From: Rhizobium sophorae
GTDB lineage: Bacteria > Pseudomonadota > Alphaproteobacteria > Rhizobiales > Rhizobiaceae
Assembly: GCF_013087515.1 (NCBI RefSeq)
Contig: NZ_JABFCN010000030.1
Coordinates: forward strand, 248,001 to 312,000
Direction: 5' to 3'
DNA length: 64,000 bases
A program made the translations under genes and the position numbers. Position 1 is the stretch's first letter, and every line of letters begins with the position of its first letter. Positions 26,009 to 35,161 of this stretch are shown here, piece after piece. The notes under the pieces are model-generated. The model searched no databases. It was not told the DNA's origin and worked only from the letters and a program-made list of their open reading frames with translations.

Positions 26009-26983
26009 CTATCCGACCGGATAAGGCCCTTCGGCGAAGTCCTCATCGTGGTAGCCCTTGGAGCCGACATCCAGCGCCAAGGGGCTTCGCCACTCCCTGT
26101 TGTCGCGCAGGCAATCGAGCACGAAACGGAAATCATATCGCGGCTGCCAGCCGAGTTCCCGTCTTGCGCGTTCGTTGACATAGACACGGTCGAGCGAAGG
26201 AAACATTTTCCAGCCCCGTGATGCGTAGAGAGAGGCTGCACCCGGGAGCAGTCGTTCGACGACGTGAGGCGCGTCGCGCCTGATCTCGGCAAGATCATTT
26301 GCCGAAAACGGCGTCGTGGCGGAGATGATGTAGCGGCCAAAGCCGATTGCCGGCGCCTTTTCGAGCGCTTGTAGATGAGCACCGACAACGTCGCTGATAT
26401 CGACGCGGCGGTGAAGAAGCTCGTTGGCCTGGGCGTTCTTTGCCGAATAGCCGTTGCGAATGTCAGGATCGTCGTCGCTTTCGGGAAAGAAACGCGACGT
26501 CCTGAGGATGACCACCGGCAGGCCGGATTTGCGGGCGAAGAGTTCGCACAGACCTTCGGCGGCGAGTTTCGTCACGCCGTAGATGTTTTTCGCAACGGGA
26601 AGCACGTCCTCGGTCACCCATGCCGCGGGTTCACCGGCAGCCGGCGTCAATGCCGCGCCGAAGGTGCTGGTGAAGACGAAGCTTGCAACGCCTGCGGCGA
26701 CCGCTTCTTCGACCAGGTTAAGGGTGCCGGCGATATTCGTGTCGAGGAAATCGTAATTGTCGTGGGTTGCCACATGCGGTTTGTGCAGCGTTGCGGCATG
26801 GATGACGTGGCTGATGCCAGACATCGCCTGCCGGACGAAGGTGCGATCATTAATCGAGCCGACCATGTCGGTATAAGCCGAGGACTTGATATCGATGCCG
26901 CGCACCCAGCGGCTTTCGGCACTTAACGTTCGCATCAACGCCTCGCCGAGATGGCCGGCACTTCCCGTTACCAATATCGTCAT
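26009..26983 (-). CDS. NAD(P)-dependent epimerase/dehydratase family protein
   Basis: The 324-residue extended-SDR protein starts MTILVTGSAGHLGEALMRTL (26983) after GGAGA. It has the dinucleotide-binding GSAGHLGEA motif and the active-site YGVTK near residue 137 (Y and K four apart). It acts on a nucleotide sugar or a similar ketose, which cannot be told. The listed longer start reads through a region with no match. It is followed by a stop TAG at 26009. Confidence 0.85.
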   Translation of the reverse strand: MTILVTGSAGHLGEALMRTLSAESRWVRGIDIKSSAYTDMVGSINDRTFVRQAMSGISHVIHAATLHKPHVATHDNYDFLDTNIAGTLNLVEEAVAAGVASFVFTSTFGAALTPAAGEPAAWVTEDVLPVAKNIYGVTKLAAEGLCELFARKSGLPVVILRTSRFFPESDDDPDIRNGYSAKNAQANELLHRRVDISDVVGAHLQALEKAPAIGFGRYIISATTPFSANDLAEIRRDAPHVVERLLPGAASLYASRGWKMFPSLDRVYVNERARRELGWQPRYDFRFVLDCLRDNREWRSPLALDVGSKGYHDEDFAEGPYPVG

Positions 26984-27080
26984 CACATCGTCTCCTGACC
27001 GTTCGGCGGGGGACGCTATAAAGACTGAGGTTACCGGACAACGCATAAATTATGCATGGGCGTGCAGGAAAGCTTGAGGC

Positions 27081-27617
27081 TCAGCCGATGGTCGTAACAA
27101 GGCGGCCGGCGCTGCCGTCGGAAAGCATGATCCGTTCCCAGGTCACACGGCCGGCGGCGATCGGCAGCAGCGCATTGCCGTTGGCGCCGGTATCGAGAGT
27201 CAGCGACGAGAGCCTGCCCTCATGCCAGCCGCGCTCCTTCAGCGACTGTTCGGCGGCGGCGATTTCGGCGGAGGCGTAGGAGAGCAGAGAACGGCCGAGA
27301 AAGGCGCCGAGCGGAGCCCGCCACTCCGCCTGCCGCGGGCGAGAGGCGGAGTGCAGCCGGTGGGTGCGGTCGCAGATCAGATGCACCGGCCGGACGGAAT
27401 CCTCGACCAGCCGCTTCAGCGCCGCATCGACTGCTGCATGTCGCGGTGAGGCGAAAATCCGTTCCAGCTTGGCGGCCTGTTCGGGCGATAGGGCGAGCTG
27501 ATCGCGCTCCCAGCGTGAGACCGTCGCCTGGTTGACGCCGAGGAGTTCGGCGAGGTGTTCCTGCTTCATGCTGCGCAGCAGCCGCATGCGGCGTATGCCG
27601 GCCCCCGATATCGTCAT
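27081..27617 (-). CDS. XRE-family regulator with C-terminal sensor-like domain
   Basis: The 178-residue protein has an N-terminal XRE helix-turn-helix (about residues 8-60, MKQEHLAELLGVNQATVSRW and RDQLALSPEQAAKLERIF). A C-terminal region of about 110 residues shows no clear family, possibly a PAS-like fold. Probably a small-molecule-responsive repressor. It is divergent from nothing closely; its target is unknown. The ArsR gene follows upstream on the same strand with a 76-bp gap. Confidence 0.8.
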   Translation of the reverse strand: MTISGAGIRRMRLLRSMKQEHLAELLGVNQATVSRWERDQLALSPEQAAKLERIFASPRHAAVDAALKRLVEDSVRPVHLICDRTHRLHSASRPRQAEWRAPLGAFLGRSLLSYASAEIAAAEQSLKERGWHEGRLSSLTLDTGANGNALLPIAAGRVTWERIMLSDGSAGRLVTTIG

Positions 27618-27693
27618 TTGCCTGATCCCGTGCCGTTTTGGCCAGCATAAGGCTTCGGGCGGCTGGCCGGCAAGCTGTTGGATTGCCGGATCA

Positions 27694-28026
27694 CTATTCG
27701 GGTTGGCCCTCGAGGTCGCCTTTCAGCCGGTCGAGAATCGACAGGGAATGGCCGGCATAGGCGCTGATCCAGCGGTCATAGATGTGCTTGATCGGCAGGC
27801 TGTTCAGGTGGTTCCAGCGCTCGCGGCCTTCCTTCCTGGCGATGACCAGGTCTGCCTCCTCCAGCACTTTCAGATGCTGCATCACCGTGCAGCGGTCCAT
27901 CTCCGGAAACATCTCGCAAAGGGTCCCTGTGGTTCGGGCGCCATCCTTGAGCAGATCGAGGATTTCGCGGCGGCGACGATGCGCCAGCGCCTTGAAAACG
28001 GGGTCGTCGGTTGATTCGCTTGACAT
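27694..28026 (-). CDS. ArsR family transcriptional regulator
   Basis: A 110-residue ArsR/SmtB winged-helix repressor: FKALAHRRRREILDLLKDGA is the N-terminal helix, then CTVMQHLKVLEEADLVIARK is the recognition helix and wing. No metal-binding cysteine pattern is evident, so it is likely the non-metal subgroup paired with SRPBCC proteins. It is divergent from an SRPBCC gene (start 28096). A dyad overlaps its start codon. Confidence 0.9.
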   Translation of the reverse strand: MSSESTDDPVFKALAHRRRREILDLLKDGARTTGTLCEMFPEMDRCTVMQHLKVLEEADLVIARKEGRERWNHLNSLPIKHIYDRWISAYAGHSLSILDRLKGDLEGQPE

Positions 28027-28044
28027 GTTATGTTTTTATAACAT
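28025..28044. promoter_or_regulatory. Operator-like dyad between arsR and the SRPBCC gene
   Basis: ATGTTAT (28025-28031), six bases, ATAACAT (28038-28044): perfect seven-base arms overlapping the arsR start codon and lying in the divergent promoter region. It fits an ArsR-family operator controlling both genes. Confidence 0.55.
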
Positions 28045-28095
28045 AATGGCGCCAAGGACAATGGAACAGACACACTGGAGAAGAGGAGAAGTGTC

Positions 28096-28578
28096 GTGTC
28101 TCTCGGAATCCGCGTTTCCGGCCGTATCGGCCGCCCCGTCGCAGAAGTGTTCGATGCCGTCGTCAACCCGAAGAAGCTCAGCAGTTATTTCACGACGATT
28201 GGCGGAGCGAGCGCACCGCTCGTGAAGGGCACGATGGTGACTTGGTGGAAGGATGCGCCGGTCGAGGTCGTCGACCTCGTGTCGGAAAGCCGCATCGTGC
28301 TGCGCTGGGATGGCGGCACCGGCGAGGACAAGGCGACCTATAAGACGATGGTGGAGATGAACTTCAAGCCGCTTGAAGACGGTGGCACGCTGGTGACCAT
28401 CGCCGAGACCGGCTGGCGCGAGGACGATGCCGGCCGGCGCGGCACCTATCTCAACTGCGAAGGCTGGACGCAGATGCTTTGCTGCATGAAGGCCTTCGTC
28501 GAATACGGCATCAATCTGCGCGAAGGCATGTTCCTCAGTGAAATGAAGGGTGAGCCGGCCAGTGCGCCGGACGTTTGA
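28096..28578 (+). CDS. SRPBCC (AHSA1-like) domain protein
   Basis: The 160-residue protein has the START/Bet v1 fold of the SRPBCC family. It begins SLGIRVSGRIGRPVAEVFDA after a GTG start at 28096 preceded by GAGGAGAAG, and carries IAETGWREDDAGRRGTYLNC and the GWTQMLCCMKAFVEYGINLR end helix. Such proteins bind hydrophobic ligands, and are often paired with ArsR regulators. The next gene is a VOC protein, so the three form a small ArsR-SRPBCC-VOC locus. Confidence 0.85.
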   Translation: MSLGIRVSGRIGRPVAEVFDAVVNPKKLSSYFTTIGGASAPLVKGTMVTWWKDAPVEVVDLVSESRIVLRWDGGTGEDKATYKTMVEMNFKPLEDGGTLVTIAETGWREDDAGRRGTYLNCEGWTQMLCCMKAFVEYGINLREGMFLSEMKGEPASAPDV

Positions 28579-28589
28579 GGAGAAAGGTC

Positions 28590-28944
28590 ATGACGGAACT
28601 TTCTTTATGGCGGCGTCGATATTGCGATGAAGGTGCCGCCGCACCAGTATCAGGCGACGGTCGCCTTCTATCGCAATGTCATCGGCCTCAACCAGATCGG
28701 CGAAGGTGATGCGGCGCTGTTCGCTCTCGGGCCGATCCGGCTCTGGATCGACGAGGTGCCGGCGATGAGCCAGGCCGAACTCTGGCTGGAGTTGATGACA
28801 CCGGATCTCGAAAGGGCTGCCGCGCATCTCGAAAGGGCCGGTGTCATTCGCTGCGATCCGATCGAGGCGTTGCCGGAGGATCTGCGCGGCGCCTGGATCG
28901 TCAATCCGGCCGGTATCGTGCATCTGGTGCGCGAGGCGCAATAG
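28590..28944 (+). pseudogene. VOC (glyoxalase-like) protein gene with a probable frameshift at the start
   Basis: An ideal ribosome-binding site (GAGGAGAAAGG) precedes the ATG at 28590, which reads MTEL then leaves the family frame. The family frame resumes as FLYGGVDIAMKVPPHQYQ. The distance from 28590 to the in-frame ATG at 28627 is 37 bases, so one extra base lies near 28600. Without it the protein would read MTEL-YGG-VDIAMKVP and so on. From 28627 the 105-residue frame is intact to 28944. The VOC family covers glyoxalases, dioxygenases and resistance proteins. Whether it is a true frameshift, a sequencing error, or just a short protein starting at 28627 is open. Confidence 0.6.
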
Positions 28945-29039
28945 TCGCATTCGTCAATATGACCGAGACTTCGCTTGCCTGTCACACCGCGGGTGCTAAT
29001 TTCCGGATTCGATACTTCATTTCGGTTTCCAGGAGATTC

Positions 29040-30074
29040 ATGATGCAGCTTGGTATGGTTGGTTTGGGCCGCATGGGTAATTATATGGTCCAGCGCTTGA
29101 TGCGGGGCGGTCACGAATGCGTTGTCTACGACGCCAGGCCGGAAAGCGTTGCCGAGCTCGCAGGCCTCGGTGCGACCGGCAGTGCCTCGCTCGAGGAGTT
29201 CGTCTCGAAGCTCGCCCATCCGCGCGCAATCTGGCTGATGCTGCCGGCGGCGATCGTCGACAAGGTGCTGGCGAGCCTGGTACCGCTGCTTGAGAACGGC
29301 GATATCGTCATCGACGGCGGAAACTCCTATTATCATGACGACATCCGCCGCGGCGCCGACCTCATCACCAAGGGCATCCACTATGTCGATGTCGGCACAA
29401 GCGGCGGCGTCTTCGGCCTCGAGCGCGGTTATTGCCTGATGATCGGCGGCGAGAAAGGCATCGTCGAACATCTTTCCCCGATCTTCGCGACGCTGGCGCC
29501 CGGCGTCGGCAAGACCGAGGCCTCGCCGAACCGGAGCGCCGAAGCGGCTGCGGTCAGCACCGCGGAGCAGGGTTACCTGCATTGCGGCCCGCATGGCGCC
29601 GGTCATTTCGTCAAGATGGTGCATAACGGCATTGAATACGGCCTGATGGCCGCCTATGCCGAAGGTATCAATATTCTGAAACACGCCAATATCGGCGCCG
29701 CCTCGCACGAGGCCGATGCGGAGACCGCGCCGCTCGCCCATCCAGAACATTTCCAGTATGATTTCAACCTGCAGGATGTCGCCGAAGTCTGGCGCCGCGG
29801 CAGCGTCATCACTTCCTGGCTGCTCGATCTCACGGCCGATGCGTTGCATGCCGATCCCGCACTTTCGAAATATGCCGGCCGCGTCTCGGACAGCGGCGAA
29901 GGCCGCTGGACGATCATGGCGGCAATCGACGAGAGCGTGCCGACGCCGGTGCTGAGTGCTGCGCTCTACGGTCGCTTCTCCTCGCGCGACAATGACGAAT
30001 TTGCCAACAAGGTGCTGTCGGCGATGCGCGCGGGCTTCGGCGGCCACGTGGAAAAGCCGGCCGCGAAATCCTGA
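29040..30074 (+). CDS. gnd: 6-phosphogluconate dehydrogenase, short NAD-type
   Basis: A 344-residue enzyme that decarboxylates 6-phosphogluconate to ribulose-5-phosphate. It starts MMQLGMVGLGRMGNYMVQRL after AGGAG at 29031. It has the VDVGTSGGVFGLERGYCLMI motif, and KMVHNGIEYG holds the catalytic Lys and Asn. The size is that of the short bacterial form, smaller than the roughly 470-residue classical enzyme. It would feed ribulose-5-phosphate to the transketolase branch (tkt is 6 kb away). It is followed directly by a channel-gene remnant. Confidence 0.92.
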   Translation: MMQLGMVGLGRMGNYMVQRLMRGGHECVVYDARPESVAELAGLGATGSASLEEFVSKLAHPRAIWLMLPAAIVDKVLASLVPLLENGDIVIDGGNSYYHDDIRRGADLITKGIHYVDVGTSGGVFGLERGYCLMIGGEKGIVEHLSPIFATLAPGVGKTEASPNRSAEAAAVSTAEQGYLHCGPHGAGHFVKMVHNGIEYGLMAAYAEGINILKHANIGAASHEADAETAPLAHPEHFQYDFNLQDVAEVWRRGSVITSWLLDLTADALHADPALSKYAGRVSDSGEGRWTIMAAIDESVPTPVLSAALYGRFSSRDNDEFANKVLSAMRAGFGGHVEKPAAKS

Positions 30075-30077
30075 AGG

Positions 30078-30470
30078 GGCCGCTGACGCGGTGCCGTTCG
30101 GCGAACACGGCGCGGTGAAGAACCTCAATCGCGACTGGACGATCGACAAGATCAGCCTCAACGTCAAATACGATACCGATCTCGTCAAGGCGAAGAAGGT
30201 GATCAAGCAAATCGGCCAGACGCTGCTCGAAAATCCGGAATTCGGCCCTCCTATCATCGAGACGCTGAAGATGGCGGGTGTCGAGCAGTTCGGCGAATTC
30301 GCCATCGAAATCCGGCTGTCGATGATGACGAAACCTGGCGAACAATTCGTCATCCGCCGCAATGCGCTGGCGATGATCCGCAATGCCTTCCAGAAAAACG
30401 GCATCGAATTTGCCGTGCCGACCGTGCAGGTGGCGGGCGATCGCGACGCGGAGTTGATGCTGCCGTGGCG
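30078..30470 (+). pseudogene. Remnant of a MscS-family mechanosensitive channel gene (C-terminal part)
   Basis: After the gnd stop the plus strand shows a frame whose middle is the cytoplasmic C-terminal domain of a MscS channel: VPFGEHGAVKNLNRDWTIDK, then KAKKVIKQIGQTLLENPEFG and RRNALAMIRNAFQKNGIEF and AVPTVQVAGDRDAEL. No transmembrane part precedes it; the frame to its left is out-of-frame gnd sequence. The right end runs into an unrelated frame that overlaps the convergent DoxX gene. A GTG at 30091 is the only start codon. I read it as a 5'-deleted channel gene, probably not functional. Confidence 0.7.
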
Positions 30471-30519
30471 CGCTATGCCGCGCATGCACGGGCGGGCAGC
30501 GAGCCGGCGGCGCAAATCC

Positions 30520-30897
30520 TCACATCGCGCCGGCGGCTGCGATCAGCAGGCCGCCAATGATCGCCATGTTGGTTTTCCAGGTATTGATTGCGCTGTCGCG
30601 CGCCGTTCCCTGCATGTCCCAGAAATTCAGCAGCATGATGGTGGCGGCAAGGGTGAAGATGACGAGACCGAATGCCGCCGCCGTGACGAAAAGTCCCAGC
30701 ATCAACAGGAGGCCGGCCGCGATCTGGAACAGGCTGCCCGAGAGCAGCACCCATTTCGCGAAAGGAATGCCGCGCGCTTCGATCGCCGCGGTCAGCGGCA
30801 CGATGACGAAAAAATGATGAATACCGCCCGCGACATAGAGGCCGCCCAGCAATAGGCGGCCGAGGACAAGCACCATGAAGGCCGGACCATCCTGCAT
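30520..30897 (-). CDS. DoxX family membrane protein
   Basis: The 125-residue protein has four hydrophobic helices, VLVLGRLLLGGLYVAGGIHH first, and the DoxX-type glycine pattern. DoxX proteins are small inner-membrane proteins linked to redox or thiosulfate metabolism in some species. It is convergent with the channel remnant. A second ATG (MVLVLGRLL) seven residues in is also possible. Confidence 0.8.
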   Translation of the reverse strand: MQDGPAFMVLVLGRLLLGGLYVAGGIHHFFVIVPLTAAIEARGIPFAKWVLLSGSLFQIAAGLLLMLGLFVTAAAFGLVIFTLAATIMLLNFWDMQGTARDSAINTWKTNMAIIGGLLIAAAGAM

Positions 30898-31131
30898 ATC
30901 GAACTGTTCTCCCGGATCTCAAATCCCATCGCATGGCCAAGTTCTTTCGAAGCTTACGAAAATGCAATGTGCCGCGACGCTTGCCTGCGCAAATTCGCCC
31001 CAATTGAGGATAATTGAGGCGCAACGGGCGGGGCGGGTAGCGGCGGCATGGCTTCATAGAGCTTCCATGCCTCCTATGTTACGTCTTTCAAAAATGATTC
31101 CCGCCACGCTAGCAGTTGCGACAGGTACGAG

Positions 31132-33735
31132 ATGTCGGGTCACGGCAATTTGGAAAATATGGAAGAATCGGGCGGGTTTTCTTTTGGCGCGCTATTCAGA
31201 CGGTACAGAACGCCGCTGCTGGCAGCCGCGTCACTGGTGGTCTTCTGCCTCGTCGGTTACGCGATCATGCAGCTCACCAACGAGGTGCGCTATGACGATG
31301 TCGTCGGTGCGCTGGCCGGGACCAGGCCGAGCGCAATCCTGCTTGCGTTGTTCTTCACGGCGCTCAGTTTCCTCGCGCTGATCTTCTACGATCTCAACGC
31401 CATCGAATATATCGGCAAGAAGCTGCCCTTTCCGCATGTGGCGCTGACGGCGTTCAGTGCCTATGCGGTCGGCAATACCGCTGGTTTTGGCGCGCTTTCG
31501 GGCGGCGCGATCCGCTACCGCACCTATACGCGCCTTGGGCTCTCGCCGGAGGATATCGGCCGCATTATCGCCTTCGTCACGCTGTCCTTCGGATTGGGGC
31601 TTGCGGGCGTGGCGGCAATCGCCCTCATCGTCATCGCCGACGAGATCGGCCCGCTCGTCGGCGTGAACCCCTTCCTTCTGCGGCTGATCGCCGGTTCGAT
31701 CGTCGCCATTCTGGGCGCGGTGATGATCATCGGCCGCGACGGGCGTGTGCTCAATCTCGGGCCTGTGGCAATCCGCCTGCCGGATTCGCGCACCTGGTCG
31801 CGCCAGTTCCTCGTTACCGCCTTCGATATCGCCGCCTCGGCGTCCGTGCTTTACGTGCTGCTGCCGCAGACGGCCATCGGCTGGCCGGTCTTCCTCGCCG
31901 TCTATGCGATCGCAGTTGGACTCGGCGTGCTCAGCCATGTTCCGGCCGGGCTCGGCGTGTTCGAAACCGTGATCATCGCCTCGCTCGGCAGCGCGGTGAA
32001 CATCGATGCCGTGCTCGGATCACTGGTACTCTACCGGCTGGTCTACCATGTGCTGCCGCTGCTGATCGCTGTGCTCGCGGTCTCGGCGGCGGAGCTGCGT
32101 CGTTTCGTCGATCATCCGGCCGCCTCCAGCATGCGGCGCATCGGCGGACGGCTGATGCCGCAGCTGCTGTCGGCTCTCGCGCTGCTGCTCGGCGTCATGC
32201 TGGTGTTTTCGAGCGTCACGCCGACACCGGACCAGAACCTCGAATTCCTCTCCAACTATCTGCCGCTGCCGATGGTCGAAGGGGCGCATTTCCTCTCCAG
32301 CCTGCTGGGACTGGCGCTCGTCGTCGCCGCCCGCGGCCTCGGCCAGCGGCTCGACGGCGCCTGGTGGGTGGCCGTGTTCTCCGCGCTTGCCGCCTTGACT
32401 TTGTCGCTGTTGAAGGCGATCGCGCTTGTCGAAGCCGCGTTTCTCGCCTTCCTCATCTTCGGGCTCTTCGTCAGCCGCCGGCTCTTTACCCGCCAGGCCT
32501 CGCTGCTCAACCAGGCGCTGACGGCGTCCTGGCTGATGGCGATCGCCGTGATCGTCGTCGGCGCCGTCGTCATCCTGCTCTTCGTCTATCGCGACGTCGA
32601 ATACAGCAACCAGCTCTGGTGGCAGTTCGAATTCACCGCCGAGGCGCCGCGGGGCTTACGCGCCGTCCTCGGCATCACCATCATCTCGTCGGCGATCGCC
32701 GTCTTCAGCCTGCTCCGTCCGGCGAGCTTCCGGCCGGAGCAGGCCACGGACGAGGCTCTGGCGCGTGCCGTCGAGATCGTCATGAAGCAGGGAAATGCTG
32801 ACGCCAATCTGGTGCGCATGGGCGACAAGAGCATTATGTTCTCGGAAAATGGCGACGCTTTCATCATGTATGGCCGGCAGGGCCGCTCCTGGATCGCGCT
32901 GTTCGATCCGGTCGGCGACCATCACGCCGTGCAGGAACTCGTCTGGCGTTTCGTCGAAGCTGCGCGCGCCGCCGGCTGCCGGGCCGTATTCTACCAGATA
33001 TCGCCGGCGCTGCTGTCGCATTGCGCCGATGCCGGCCTGCGCGCCTTCAAGCTCGGCGAACTGGCGGTGGCCGATCTCAGGACCTTCGAGATGAAGGGCG
33101 GCAAATGGGCGAACCTTCGCCAGACGGCAAGCCGCGCCCAGCGCGACGGGCTGGAATTCGCCGTCGTCGAACCTGAAGACGTGCGCTCGGTCATCGATGA
33201 CCTTTCCGCCGTTTCCACGGCCTGGCTCGAGCATCACAATGCCAAGGAAAAGGGCTTCTCGCTCGGCGCCTTCGATGCCGATTACGTCTCCTCGCAGCCG
33301 GTCGGCATCCTGAAAAAGGACGGCAGGATCGTCGCCTTCGCCAATATCCTCGTGACCGAATCCAGACAGGAGGGCACGATCGATCTCATGCGCTTCTCGC
33401 CGGATGCGCCGAAGGGCTCGATGGACTTTCTCTTCGTGCAGATCATGGAATATCTGCGCGCACAGGGTTTCACCCACTTCAATCTCGGCATGGCGCCCCT
33501 CTCCGGCATGTCGAAACGCGAGGCGGCGCCCGTCTGGGACCGCATCGGCAGCACCGTTTTCGAACACGGCGAGCGCTTCTATAACTTCAAAGGCCTTCGG
33601 GCATTCAAATCCAAGTTTCATCCGCACTGGCAACCGCGCTATCTTGCGGTCTCCGGAGGGGGCAATCCGATGATCGCGTTGATGGACGCGACATTTCTGA
33701 TCGGGGGCGGATTGAAAGGGGTAGTGAGAAAATGA
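31132..33735 (+). CDS. lpiA: Lysyl-phosphatidylglycerol synthase/flippase (LpiA, MprF type)
   Basis: The 867-residue protein has an N-terminal flippase half with many membrane helices (about residues 25-540; AVGNTAGFGALSGGAIRYRT near 110 is a typical MprF motif). A C-terminal cytoplasmic synthetase half (about 545-867) holds QLWWQFEFTAEAPRGLRA, then GDAFIMYGRQGRSWIALFDP and GFTHFNLGMAPLSGMSKREA. The enzyme transfers lysine from Lys-tRNA to phosphatidylglycerol and flips the product, raising resistance to cationic peptides and acid. It overlaps atvA by four bases, the classic lpiA-atvA operon of Rhizobium. The MEESGG ATG at 31159 is an alternative start. Confidence 0.92.
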   Translation: MSGHGNLENMEESGGFSFGALFRRYRTPLLAAASLVVFCLVGYAIMQLTNEVRYDDVVGALAGTRPSAILLALFFTALSFLALIFYDLNAIEYIGKKLPFPHVALTAFSAYAVGNTAGFGALSGGAIRYRTYTRLGLSPEDIGRIIAFVTLSFGLGLAGVAAIALIVIADEIGPLVGVNPFLLRLIAGSIVAILGAVMIIGRDGRVLNLGPVAIRLPDSRTWSRQFLVTAFDIAASASVLYVLLPQTAIGWPVFLAVYAIAVGLGVLSHVPAGLGVFETVIIASLGSAVNIDAVLGSLVLYRLVYHVLPLLIAVLAVSAAELRRFVDHPAASSMRRIGGRLMPQLLSALALLLGVMLVFSSVTPTPDQNLEFLSNYLPLPMVEGAHFLSSLLGLALVVAARGLGQRLDGAWWVAVFSALAALTLSLLKAIALVEAAFLAFLIFGLFVSRRLFTRQASLLNQALTASWLMAIAVIVVGAVVILLFVYRDVEYSNQLWWQFEFTAEAPRGLRAVLGITIISSAIAVFSLLRPASFRPEQATDEALARAVEIVMKQGNADANLVRMGDKSIMFSENGDAFIMYGRQGRSWIALFDPVGDHHAVQELVWRFVEAARAAGCRAVFYQISPALLSHCADAGLRAFKLGELAVADLRTFEMKGGKWANLRQTASRAQRDGLEFAVVEPEDVRSVIDDLSAVSTAWLEHHNAKEKGFSLGAFDADYVSSQPVGILKKDGRIVAFANILVTESRQEGTIDLMRFSPDAPKGSMDFLFVQIMEYLRAQGFTHFNLGMAPLSGMSKREAAPVWDRIGSTVFEHGERFYNFKGLRAFKSKFHPHWQPRYLAVSGGGNPMIALMDATFLIGGGLKGVVRK

Positions 33736-35114
33736 TCAGAACAATCCTTCTTGCCACGGCATGCGCCTGCATGCTCGCGGCCGCACCGGCTGATGCCGCC
33801 GAAGAGACCACACAGAGCTTCGAAGCCGGACTCATCCCGTCGCCCCACATCTTTCTACCGGAAGGGGAGGTGAAGGGCACGGTGATGCTGATCTCGGATG
33901 CCGCCGGCTGGGGCGACTATGAGAAGGCCGAAGCCGACAGGCTGGTCGCCGAAGGCGCCGTCGTCATCGGCGTCGACTTCCCCTCCTATATCCAGGCGCT
34001 CAACCGGTACGACGTCAGCCTCAATGACGGCTGCGTCTACATGGTCTCGGACATCGAATCGCTGAGCCAGCAGGTGCAGCGCGCGACCGGCAACAGTGCC
34101 TATCACCTGCCGATCGTCGCCGGCATCGGCGAGGGCGGGGCCTTAGCGCTGGCGATTGCCGCGCAGACGCCGGATGCGACGATCGGCCAGACGCTTGCTG
34201 TCGATCCGAAGGCCGGCATTCCGCTCGCCCAGGGACTTTGCACGCCGGCTTCCAAGAAGGTCGTCGGCCAACGCACCATGTATGGCCTCAGCGACGGCGC
34301 TCTGCCGGATCCGATCGTCACCGTCTTTACGCCCAATGCCGACAAGGATGGCAGGGCGCATGCCGAAGCGCTGAAGAAGATCCATGCTGCGATGGAGATC
34401 CGCGATTCCACCGACGATGCGCAGACGGTGTTTGCCGATACGCTCGACGATCTCGTCACCGCCTCCGGCGCCTTCGGCAATCCGCTCGGCCTGCCGCTGG
34501 CAATCCTTGAGGCGACTCCCGCCCTCGATACGATGGCGGTGATCTATTCCGGCGACGGCGGTTGGCGCGACATCGACAAGGAGGTCGGCGGCACGCTGCA
34601 GAAGGAAGGCATTCCCGTCGTCGGCATCGATTCGCTCCACTATTTCTGGTCGGAGCGCAAGCCGGAGGAGACAGCCGGCGATCTTTCGAAGATCATCGAC
34701 TTCTACCGCAAGCAGTGGAAGGTGAAGCATGTGCTGCTCGTCGGTTATTCCTTCGGCGCCGATGTGGTACCCGCCACTTACCAGCTCCTCAAGCCGGCTG
34801 AAAAGTCGGCAGTGGCGCAATTGTCGCTGCTGTCGCTGTCACACGAAGTCGACTATGTCATTTCCGTTCTCGGCTGGCTCGGCCAGAAAACGGATGGGGC
34901 CGGAGGCGATCCCGTCAGCGATCTGAAGAACATCGATCCGAAGCTCGTGCAATGCATCTACGGCAAGGACGACGATGACGATGTCGCCTGTCCGGCGGTG
35001 AAGGAGAGCGGCGCCGAGGTGATCGAACTGCCCGGCGACCACCATTTCGACGAGAATTACGACCTTCTTACCAAGACGATCATCGACGGACTGAAGAGGC
35101 GGCTGCTGAATTAA
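33732..35114 (+). CDS. atvA: AcvB/VirJ family protein AtvA, predicted lysyl-PG hydrolase
   Basis: A 460-residue periplasmic protein. Residues 1-22 form a signal peptide (IRTILLATACACMLAAAPADA). Two alpha/beta-hydrolase-like domains follow. The first has a degenerate nucleophile turn (AGIGEGGALAL), the second, from about residue 260, has an intact GYSFGADVVP turn near residue 337 with the final GDHHFDENYD histidine. That is the VirJ-like domain. AcvB removes lysine from lysyl-phosphatidylglycerol, opposing LpiA. The ATG overlaps the lpiA stop (ATGA), so the two are co-translated. Confidence 0.92.
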   Translation: MIRTILLATACACMLAAAPADAAEETTQSFEAGLIPSPHIFLPEGEVKGTVMLISDAAGWGDYEKAEADRLVAEGAVVIGVDFPSYIQALNRYDVSLNDGCVYMVSDIESLSQQVQRATGNSAYHLPIVAGIGEGGALALAIAAQTPDATIGQTLAVDPKAGIPLAQGLCTPASKKVVGQRTMYGLSDGALPDPIVTVFTPNADKDGRAHAEALKKIHAAMEIRDSTDDAQTVFADTLDDLVTASGAFGNPLGLPLAILEATPALDTMAVIYSGDGGWRDIDKEVGGTLQKEGIPVVGIDSLHYFWSERKPEETAGDLSKIIDFYRKQWKVKHVLLVGYSFGADVVPATYQLLKPAEKSAVAQLSLLSLSHEVDYVISVLGWLGQKTDGAGGDPVSDLKNIDPKLVQCIYGKDDDDDVACPAVKESGAEVIELPGDHHFDENYDLLTKTIIDGLKRRLLN

Positions 35115-35155
35115 AGCGTCGTGCGTCCGATAGGACGCGCTAAGCGCGCTTTACC
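35115..35155. repeat. Short inverted repeat after the atvA stop
   Basis: GCGTCC, four bases, GGACGC, followed by AAGCGCGCTTTA, a second short palindrome. It may act as the end of the lpiA-atvA transcript. Confidence 0.4.
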
Positions 35156-35161
35156 ATGAAA

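Noticed and set aside
28668-30515. Minus-strand 615-codon frame across the VOC and gnd genes
   Set aside because: Antisense to gnd and the VOC gene; composition is that of a shadow.
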